DNA from: JBLHLB01 sp047618505
GTDB lineage: Bacteria > Planctomycetota > UBA1135 > GCA-002686595
Assembly (NCBI GenBank): GCA_047618505.1
Contig: JBLHLB010000204.1
Span: forward strand, 1-7,369
Direction: 5' to 3'
Length of the DNA: 7,369 bases
Shown here: piece after piece, positions 1 to 5,871 of the stretch
Layout: every line of letters starts with the position of its first letter
Position numbering within the stretch: position 1 is the first letter of the stretch
Notes under the pieces: generated by a model
The model's database searches: none
Told to the model about the DNA's origin: nothing
Seen by the model: the letters and a program-made list of their open reading frames with translations, nothing else
Position numbers and translations under genes: made by a program

Positions 1-475
1 CGCCTACGCGGAGGAGCTGAACACGATGGCCCTTGTGCGGGGTACCTGGAAACTCCACTACCGTAGGCCAACAGAAGGCGATCCCCACGAGTTGCAGCGA
101 GTACCAGAGGCCAGGCGTTGGCGCGAGCAAGCCTTTGGATTGGAACGCAATCAACCGATGACGCTGCTCGAACTCCAGGCGGCACTAGGCCAGCATCCGG
201 ATCGCGATGCACTTTTGCTTTCCTGGCGAAACCTACGGAAGGAAATTCTGCGGCCGCGACCCCTGCTTTTTGACGTGGGGAGTGATCCTTTCGAGTTGGA
301 AGACGTCAGTGCAAACCAAGGGGAACGGGTAGGCCTTCTGCATGCGGCCGGGGTACTTCTGGAAGAGGCCTCCGCCTCGGCCTTTGCCGACGTACCTCCG
401 ACTGGACCCAGCTTCGAGCCCGACGCTGCAATGCGAGCCACCCTACGGGCGATTGGCTATGGCGGTGACGACTAG
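1..475 (+). CDS. Sulfatase family protein, C-terminal part (5' end outside window)
   Basis: The reading frame is open from the left edge (first full codon at base 2) to TAG at 473-475, giving 157 visible residues. The ATG at base 26 lies inside this frame and has sequence typical of the middle of a sulfatase before it, so I treat the gene as truncated by the window rather than starting there. Evidence for the family is the C-terminal pattern: 'ALVRGTWKLHY' (about residues 10-20), like the 'vR.g.wKy' strand of sulfatases; 'LLFDVGSDPFELEDVS' (88-103), like the conserved 'eLYDL..DP.E..nla' segment; and an ending 'LRAIGYGG' (148-155), like the common 'LraLGYvg' tail. Sulfatases hydrolyse sulfate esters, often on polysaccharides, in the periplasm or outside the cell. 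The catalytic formylglycine motif and metal ligands would lie upstream and cannot be checked. The substrate is unknown. A phosphoglycerate-mutase-like alkaline phosphatase relative is a less likely alternative. Confidence 0.75.
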   Translation, partial: AYAEELNTMALVRGTWKLHYRRPTEGDPHELQRVPEARRWREQAFGLERNQPMTLLELQAALGQHPDRDALLLSWRNLRKEILRPRPLLFDVGSDPFELEDVSANQGERVGLLHAAGVLLEEASASAFADVPPTGPSFEPDAAMRATLRAIGYGGDD

Positions 476-610
476 CCCGGCACCAGAGCCGGTGTGCAAG
501 ACCCAGCACCCTCTACGGTTGCCACAACTGCTCTGTCGGGACAAAGTATGAAGCATGCAAGCAGTGACAGAGTCTGTGGGCTGCCATTAGCATTCGGCCA
601 GTTCCAGGCC

Positions 611-655
611 CTTCGTCCCGACTCTCCTCTGGTCTTCGTTCCGACTCTCCCCTGG
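611..655 (+). repeat. Tandem direct repeat, two 22-bp copies, 23-bp period
   Basis: Copy 1 is 611-632 and copy 2 is 634-655; both read CTTCGT.CCGACTCTCC.CTGG, differing only at their 7th base (C or T) and 17th base (T or C). One base separates them. The pair ends 18 nt before the ATG of the PQQ-like gene at 674, so it lies in the probable 5' untranslated region or promoter. It is pyrimidine-rich on the + strand, and there is no Shine-Dalgarno sequence between it and the ATG. It could be a paired binding site on one DNA face (about two helical turns apart), a leader element, or simply a small tandem duplication. Nothing in the sequence decides between these. Confidence 0.75.
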
Positions 656-673
656 CCCACGCCGTAACTCGCC

Positions 674-2032
674 ATGCGCAAGCTACTCAGCATCCTCCTT
701 CTGCTGCTATCTCTCTCCGCCTCGGTCTCTGCGCAGGATTGGCCTCACTGGCGCGGCCCCGCCTATGACGGTTCCGCTGAAGCCAGCGGGTTGCCCACAA
801 AGTTCGACCTGGAGAATCAGATGCTCTGGCAGGCGGATCTTCCGGGACCGGGGGCCTCGACTCCGATCATCATCGGCAAGCGCATGTTCCTGACCAGTGT
901 GGACCAAGACGCCCAGGCGCTGTTGGCGATCTGCCTCGATCGCACGACGGGAGAGGAGCTTTGGATTGATGTGGCGGGCAGCGGCTATCGCCCGCAGGCG
1001 AACGGTCAACCTGCGGGGCAAGCAGTTCAAATGCACAACCGCAGTAATTACGCCTCCCCTTCTGCAGTGTCGGATGGAGAGCAGGTCATCTTCTTCTTCG
1101 GCAACGGCGACTTGATCTCCTACACCCTCGAGGGGGATCGCCGCTGGGAACGCAACCTGCAGAAGGACTTCGGCGACTTCGCCTTCCAATGGACCTTCTC
1201 CGCCAGCCCCACCCTGTTGAACGGACGAGTGTACTTCGCTGTTCTGCAGCGCGACGAACCCGCGAACAACATCGGAAAAGACGGCGGCGAGTCATTCCTT
1301 CTGGCCCTGGACGCCAAGGATGGCGAGACCATTTACCGCCATGTGCGCCCGTCTGAGGCGCAGATGGAATCCCTCGAGTCCTACGCGACAATCATCCCCT
1401 ATACCGGCACCGATGGACGAGAGGAGATTCTCGTCGTGGGCGGTGACGTCGTCACGGGTCACAACCCCGCCACCGGTGAGGAGCTCTGGCGCTGGGGCAC
1501 ATGGAACACCGGAAACCGCGAAGCATGGTGGCGTCTGGTTCCCTCCCCCGTGGTTGGTGCCGGAGTTGTGCTGGCCTGCGGGCCTAAGGGCGCACCGGTT
1601 TGCGCGGTCCCCCTGGGGGCCACTGGACTCATGGCACAGGACGACGCAGCCTGGATGAGTGCGGGTCGCCGCGATCCGATCACAACGGATGTGCCGACGC
1701 CGCTCTTTTATGACGGCTCGTTCTTCGTCCTTTCCGATCTGCGCAACGCCATCACGCGCGTGAACCCGGCCAACGGCGAAGCGCTCTGGAGCGTTCAGCT
1801 TCCGCGCGAGCACAAGTGGCGCGCCTCCCCCACAGGTGCCGACGACAAGCTGTGGTTGATTGACCACGGTGGCAACGTTCATGTCCTCGACGCCGACACA
1901 GGGGAAACCATCCACACCGTGTCCCTTGGGGACGAGGAGGACACCACCCGTGCCTCGATCGCCGTGGCCAACAGCGCTGTCTTCGTGCGCACGAACCGAA
2001 AGGTCTACTGCTTTAGCGCGGACACGGAATAG
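674..2032 (+). CDS. Secreted PQQ-binding-like beta-propeller repeat protein
   Basis: A 452-residue protein with a clear Sec signal peptide: basic 'MRK', a leucine-rich core (residues 4-16) and a likely signal peptidase I site after VSA (20/21). The mature N-terminus 'QDWPHWRGPAYDG' is the 'WP.WRGP..G' signature of the BamB/PQQ-like propeller proteins common in Planctomycetota and Verrucomicrobiota. Blade-type repeats ending in 'D..tGe.lW' recur at about 84-97 (AICLDRTTGEELW), 148-158, 208-220, 259-272 (NPATGEELW), 359-372 (NPANGEALW), 400-413 and 442-450, consistent with one complete propeller of seven or eight blades. Members of this fold often act as scaffolds; few are true PQQ enzymes, and I see no basis for a dehydrogenase call. 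It resembles the protein at 4490-5860 along its length. The ATG is chosen because it begins the signal peptide; no ribosome-binding site precedes it. Precise function unknown. Confidence 0.9.
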   Translation: MRKLLSILLLLLSLSASVSAQDWPHWRGPAYDGSAEASGLPTKFDLENQMLWQADLPGPGASTPIIIGKRMFLTSVDQDAQALLAICLDRTTGEELWIDVAGSGYRPQANGQPAGQAVQMHNRSNYASPSAVSDGEQVIFFFGNGDLISYTLEGDRRWERNLQKDFGDFAFQWTFSASPTLLNGRVYFAVLQRDEPANNIGKDGGESFLLALDAKDGETIYRHVRPSEAQMESLESYATIIPYTGTDGREEILVVGGDVVTGHNPATGEELWRWGTWNTGNREAWWRLVPSPVVGAGVVLACGPKGAPVCAVPLGATGLMAQDDAAWMSAGRRDPITTDVPTPLFYDGSFFVLSDLRNAITRVNPANGEALWSVQLPREHKWRASPTGADDKLWLIDHGGNVHVLDADTGETIHTVSLGDEEDTTRASIAVANSAVFVRTNRKVYCFSADTE

Positions 2033-2049
2033 GCCCAGTCAGCCAAACA

Positions 2050-2068
2050 GCCGTGAAGTAATCACGGC
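2050..2068 (-). terminator. Possible hairpin terminator after the M61 peptidase gene
   Basis: A perfect 7-bp inverted repeat, GCCGTGA and TCACGGC with a 5-nt loop, lies between the convergent genes. On the - strand it is followed by TGTTTGG, a weak T-rich stretch; on the + strand no T-run follows. It could end transcription coming from the M61 gene, or simply add structure to the junction. The tail is poor, so this is a tentative call. Confidence 0.35.
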
Positions 2069-2075
2069 GCAACTA

Positions 2076-2120
2076 GCCGCCTTGGATCCAGCATTAGCGG
2101 GGACCAAAGGCGGCGTTTTT
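2076..2120 (+). terminator. Intrinsic terminator of the first PQQ-like gene
   Basis: GCCGCC (2076-2081) pairs with GGCGGC (2109-2114), and the stem continues as TTGG (2082-2085) with CCAA (2104-2107) past one bulged A at 2108. A further T-C-C/G-G-G pairing beyond an A-A mismatch leaves a loop of about 10 nt. The stem is followed by G and then TTTTT (2116-2120), the classic Rho-independent layout, 43 nt after the stop at 2032. The T-run ends 4 nt before the opposing M61 stop codon, so the terminator would block read-through into antisense of the peptidase gene. On the - strand the same hairpin lacks a T-tract. Confidence 0.65.
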
Positions 2121-2124
2121 GTCC

Positions 2125-4254
2125 CTACTGGGCGCCCGAAGTTGATTGCGCGGGCGAAGGAACAACGAGTGTGGGAGCTGCCGCGGCGGGGCCGTCAGCC
2201 TGCACCTCCACTTCCGTTTCTGAGGCGTCTTCCTGCTCTTCTTCGTCGCCGGGCCAGATGTGCCCGATCCACGTTTGGTAGAGCTCCTTTTGGAGATCTG
2301 TCGGATCCTCAAGGCGACGTACCTTCCAGCTGCCGTCGGGAACTCCCCCCAAGACGACTTCCATCACGCGCAGGGTGTCATCGCGCAGGTAGTGCAGTTT
2401 GATCACATCACCGGGTTCAAATTCCGCGATGCGCTCCGTCACATCACCGGGGCGAAGGCGGCGCTCGTTCAAAGTCAGGATCTCATCGCCAAGCATGAGA
2501 CCGGAAGTGTAGGCGGGTCCGTCCGCACGGAAGCCGCTGACGCGGGAGCCGCTTCCGCCGCCGCCCAACTTCAATCCAAGGTAGGCCCTCATGGGCAGTT
2601 CGCGGTCCTGGGGCTCAGTCGCCTGAGCGACCTCGATGGAAGAGTCATCCGCTTCCGTCGATTCGACAACATCGGTCCCCTCCTTCAGTTCCACTTGCTC
2701 TTCCACTTCTTCTTCTTCGTCGTCAGATTCCTCCGGCTCATTCGGGTCGAAGTAGAATTCAAGCCCCACGGCAAGGAGTGACTGCTCGAAGGGCAATTCC
2801 TCCGTACCGAAGACGTAGTCCCGGAAGAACTGCTCGAAGCTCTCACCCGAGAGCTCGTCAACAAGACCTAGAAGATCCGCACTGCTGAAGCCCGGACCAG
2901 ACAGGGGATAGCGCTCAAACAGCTCACGCATCACGCGATCCATCCCCACCTTGCCAGCGCTGCGCCGGAGCAACTCAAGGTCAAGGCAGAGGAAGGTCTG
3001 GGAGCCCTTTCCATAGAAGTCGACGGTACGATTGCCAGAGTCTCCGTCGCTCTCGTTGACCCATGAATCCCAGCTGGCCTCGGCTACGCTCTGTACGCGG
3101 GCAGCGGGGTTATTCCGTGTGGAGTTCCCGGAGCTCCCGATGCGGGTAATGTAGCTTTCCACTTCGGACAGTTCGTTGCGCACCATCGTCAGAGCCGAGT
3201 AGTAACTCGTTCCCCCTTCGCAAACCCACAACAGGTCCGTGAGGTTCTCGTTCTGGTAGTCGTAGGGGTGAATTCCAACGGGCCGGAATTGCTTCACGTT
3301 CCAGGTGTGGAAGAACTCGTGGGAGACAAGGCCCAGGAAACGCTTGTAGGCCCCGGAGCGACCGTCGCTGCCTTCGATCGAAGAGCGCGAGGTCTGCATG
3401 ATGGTCGAGTTCAAGTGTTCGGTTCCACCGCCGCCGCCACCGGTGTGAATCAGGAACACGTAGCGCTCGTACGGCAAGGAGCCAAAGACCGCCATTTGCT
3501 CTTCGATGATCTTGCCAAAGTCTTCAGCTATCTGCTCCTCGTCATAGTTCATACCCGAGGGCCAAAGCACGACATCGTGGGCTTTGCCGGCGACTTCGAA
3601 GCTGAAGGAATCGTGCTCTCCAATCTCCAATGGCGAGTCCACCAGCACGTCGTAGTTTGCCGCAACAACTACATCATCGCGACCCGGCGCAAACTCCAAG
3701 CCTGTACCAATGGTCCAACCGGCCGGTGCATCCACTTCCACTTCCAGGGGCGCGCTACGGAGCCGTGGCGAGTAGAAGAACACCGAGGATCCAGAGAGAA
3801 AGGCGTGTGTCGGATCCACATGGCGCGTGCGCAATCCAAGGGAGTTCGCGTAGATCGAGTAACTCACGCTGACTTCCTGAGCGCCCTCCGTAATCACGCG
3901 CCAGCCGGACTTGTCCATCTTACGGATCACCAGCTCCTGCCCTGTTTCGGAGATTGCGCTCACCTTGCGAACGGTGCCGGCGGGATTCAAAATCGTGTAG
4001 CGGCCCGGGCGCCACACCGGCAGGTAGAAGTCTTCGAATTCAAGGCCATCCGTCGGCACAGTGATCGTCACCTGGACGGTCTGCGTTTGGGGCTGCATCA
4101 AATCGACGCGATACTGCACCAGTGCATCCCCATTGGCAGCGCCATCGCGAGCGGAGCCGAGCACAGATGCATTGGCACAGGCAGCTCCGAGGAGGAGCAG
4201 AACAGGGGAGAGCAAGGACAGCGGACGCAGACGTCTCGATTGGGCGAATCTCAT
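2125..4254 (-). CDS. M61 family metallopeptidase with PDZ domain, exported
   Basis: A 709-residue protein of the M61 (glycyl-aminopeptidase-like) zinc peptidase family. Residues about 45-225 form the beta-rich N-terminal domain (including 'YLPVWRPGRY', 77-86). The catalytic domain has the glycine-rich substrate segment ending 'GTEHLNST' (277-284), the zinc site HEFFHTWNVKQFRP (H312, E313, H316) and the third-ligand glutamate in 'CEGGTSYY' (E346); 'FYGKG' (413-417) is also family-typical. A PDZ domain covers about 555-640 with carboxylate loop 'AYLGLKL'. All catalytic residues seen are intact. The N-terminus (basic start, hydrophobic 12-25) is a signal peptide; C26 after 'LLGAA' could be a lipoprotein cysteine, or cleavage could follow ANA (29). 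Two acidic low-complexity stretches (506-537 and 670-687) flank the PDZ domain and make the protein somewhat longer than I would expect for the family. The ATG has AGGA seven bases upstream (4262-4265). It is convergent with the gene on its 3' side and divergent from the second PQQ-like gene. Natural substrates are unknown. Confidence 0.93.
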   Translation of the reverse strand: MRFAQSRRLRPLSLLSPVLLLLGAACANASVLGSARDGAANGDALVQYRVDLMQPQTQTVQVTITVPTDGLEFEDFYLPVWRPGRYTILNPAGTVRKVSAISETGQELVIRKMDKSGWRVITEGAQEVSVSYSIYANSLGLRTRHVDPTHAFLSGSSVFFYSPRLRSAPLEVEVDAPAGWTIGTGLEFAPGRDDVVVAANYDVLVDSPLEIGEHDSFSFEVAGKAHDVVLWPSGMNYDEEQIAEDFGKIIEEQMAVFGSLPYERYVFLIHTGGGGGGTEHLNSTIMQTSRSSIEGSDGRSGAYKRFLGLVSHEFFHTWNVKQFRPVGIHPYDYQNENLTDLLWVCEGGTSYYSALTMVRNELSEVESYITRIGSSGNSTRNNPAARVQSVAEASWDSWVNESDGDSGNRTVDFYGKGSQTFLCLDLELLRRSAGKVGMDRVMRELFERYPLSGPGFSSADLLGLVDELSGESFEQFFRDYVFGTEELPFEQSLLAVGLEFYFDPNEPEESDDEEEEVEEQVELKEGTDVVESTEADDSSIEVAQATEPQDRELPMRAYLGLKLGGGGSGSRVSGFRADGPAYTSGLMLGDEILTLNERRLRPGDVTERIAEFEPGDVIKLHYLRDDTLRVMEVVLGGVPDGSWKVRRLEDPTDLQKELYQTWIGHIWPGDEEEQEDASETEVEVQADGPAAAAPTLVVPSPAQSTSGAQ

Positions 4255-4279
4255 TTCCGAATCCTAGCCTGGTTTGGAA

Positions 4280-4406
4280 ATACAGGCCATGGCTCCGGCA
4301 GCGGAGTGTCGGATGGATTTCCCCCGAGCTATCGAGCGTGGAATTCTGTTCTGGGGACACGGACCAACCCACAATGGACACCGAGCCCGCTTGGTAAGGC
4401 CTGTAT
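4280..4406. promoter_or_regulatory. Divergent intergenic region with 9-bp inverted repeat
   Basis: The 235 nt between the M61 gene (start 4254, -) and the second PQQ-like gene (start 4490, +) must hold both promoters. Within it ATACAGGCC (4280-4288) and GGCCTGTAT (4398-4406) are a perfect 9-bp inverted repeat, 109 nt apart. Each copy therefore reads GGCCTGTAT in the direction of its own downstream gene, 25 nt before the M61 ATG and 83 nt before the PQQ-like ATG. They could be matching promoter elements or operator half-sites for a shared regulator. I could not fit clear -35/-10 boxes around them, so the role is inferred from symmetry and position only. Confidence 0.3.
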
Positions 4407-4489
4407 GAAAGCAGCGAACATGGATGCTCGCGCTGTCATTCTGTTAGCCCAGCCTGGCTCCCCCACCCCACAGACAACAAAGGCCCCCG

Positions 4490-5860
4490 ATGAAATTCCT
4501 CTCCCCAGCCCTGCGTATCCTCGCCACCGCCATGACCCTTGGGAGCCTTGCCGCTTCCATGCCCCAAGGTTCCGGGGAAGCCCATTGGCCCACCTGGCGC
4601 GGCCCGGATGGAACCGGCGCGACCTCCGCGTCGAACACGCCGACAAGCTGGAGCGAAGACACCAACATCCGCTGGAAGCTTGAGGTGCCTGGCCGCGGCT
4701 CATCGACCCCGGTGGCCTGGGGAGATTTCTTGTACTTGACCACGGCGGTCGAAACCGATCGGATGCCGGAAGGGTCGCTGGCTCCGAAGGAAGAGGAGGA
4801 GGAGGATCAGGCTGGTCGCCGCCGCGGTCGAGGCCGGAGCGCGGCTCCTTCCAAGATCCACGAATTTCTGGTCATGGCGGTCAACCGCAAGACCGGAGCA
4901 GTGGCTTGGCAAACCAAGGTCACCGAAACAGTCCCCCACGAAGGCGGACACCCGACCAACACCCTGGCCTCGGCTTCGCCCGTCACCGATGGCGAGCGCA
5001 TCTACGCCTTCTTTGGGTCGCGCGGACTGCACTGCCTCGACATGCAGGGCAAGCTGCTCTGGTCGCGCAACTTCGGCAAGATGAGCACGCGCAACGAGTT
5101 CGGCGAAGGTGCCTCACCGGCGATCTATGGCGAGACCTTAGTCTTAGTCTGGGACCACGAAGGCGACGACTTTATCTCCGCCCTAAACACGAAGACCGGC
5201 GAGGACATCTGGCGCGTCGCACGCGACGAGCCCACGGCCTGGACCACGCCCTTAATCGTTCCCGTGGGCGACAGCATGCAGGTCATAGTCACGGGCACCG
5301 GCGCTTCACGCGGCTACGACCTGAAGACCGGCAAGGAGATCTGGCAGCTGGCCGGCATGACGACGAATTGCATCCCCGCCTCTATTCACCAGGATGGACG
5401 TCTCTGGATGATGAGCGGTTACCGCGGCGCCGCACTCCAAGCCATCGATCTCGAGGGCGCCAAGGGCGATCTGGCCATGAGCGACAACTTGGCCTGGAGC
5501 TATGGTAGCAACACGTCCTATGTCCCCTCGGCCCTGCTGCATGAGGGCAACCTGTACTTCCTGCGCGGCAACACCGGCGTCCTCAGCTGTGTCGATGCAG
5601 GCACCGGCGATGTGCGCTATTCGGGTCAACGCGTGGGCGAGATTCGAAGCGTTTACTCCTCGCCGATCAGCGTGGGAAACTTGGTCTACGTTACGTCCCG
5701 AGAGGGCCTTACGGTGGTCTTCGAAGCAGGGGAGTCCTACAACGAAATCGGCGCGAACCAGCTTAACGACACCTTCGACGCATCGCCCCTAGCGATCGAC
5801 GATGCGCTTTTCTTGCGCGGATGGCAGAACCTCTACTGCATCGCCAAGGGCGAAAAGTAG
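4490..5860 (+). CDS. Secreted PQQ-binding-like beta-propeller repeat protein (second copy)
   Basis: A 456-residue protein with a signal peptide (MK start, hydrophobic 8-22; cleavage probably near residues 22-30) and the signature 'HWPTWRGPDGTG' (32-43). Propeller blades appear as 'MAVNRKTGAVAW' (129-140), 'HCLDMQGKLLW' (181-191), 'SALNTKTGEDIW' (230-241), 'RGYDLKTGKEIW' (274-285), 'QAIDLEG' (317-323), 'SCVDAGTGDVRY' (366-377) and a closing 'LYCIAKG' (448-454). The segment 'ASASPVTDGERIYAFFGSRG' (160-179) is very typical of these PQQ-like proteins in planctomycete-type genomes and matches the 'ASPSAVSDGEQVIFFFG' segment of the protein at 674-2032, so the two are paralogues. A likely role is an envelope or extracellular scaffold; no enzymatic residues can be assigned. 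An unusual charged insert (residues 100-117: five Glu and an Asp, then an Arg/Gly run) splits the first and second blades. The ATG is preceded by AAAGG (4479-4483) at six bases. It ends 11 nt from the opposing M48 gene. Precise function unknown. Confidence 0.9.
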   Translation: MKFLSPALRILATAMTLGSLAASMPQGSGEAHWPTWRGPDGTGATSASNTPTSWSEDTNIRWKLEVPGRGSSTPVAWGDFLYLTTAVETDRMPEGSLAPKEEEEEDQAGRRRGRGRSAAPSKIHEFLVMAVNRKTGAVAWQTKVTETVPHEGGHPTNTLASASPVTDGERIYAFFGSRGLHCLDMQGKLLWSRNFGKMSTRNEFGEGASPAIYGETLVLVWDHEGDDFISALNTKTGEDIWRVARDEPTAWTTPLIVPVGDSMQVIVTGTGASRGYDLKTGKEIWQLAGMTTNCIPASIHQDGRLWMMSGYRGAALQAIDLEGAKGDLAMSDNLAWSYGSNTSYVPSALLHEGNLYFLRGNTGVLSCVDAGTGDVRYSGQRVGEIRSVYSSPISVGNLVYVTSREGLTVVFEAGESYNEIGANQLNDTFDASPLAIDDALFLRGWQNLYCIAKGEK

Positions 5861-5871
5861 ACCGTGTGCGC

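Noticed and set aside
477..492. Hairpin CCGGC/GCCGG just after the sulfatase stop as a terminator
   Set aside because: Only a 5-bp stem and no T-run follows, so I could not support a terminator; ending by another mechanism is possible.
519..552. TTGCCA ... TATGAA as a promoter for the gene at 674
   Set aside because: The spacing between the boxes is 22 nt, too long for a standard sigma-70-type promoter, and the -10 match is poor.
1292..1915. 207-codon - strand frame inside the first PQQ-like gene
   Set aside because: It overlaps a propeller gene with a signal peptide and regular blade motifs; the antisense translation has no recognisable features.
3268..4683. Long + strand open frame (471 codons) across the M61 gene and the divergent gap
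   Set aside because: It is antisense to a gene with intact catalytic motifs, its translation is rich in His/Arg/Pro without recognisable domains, and it runs through the promoter region into the second PQQ-like gene. It is a shadow of codon bias on the opposite strand.
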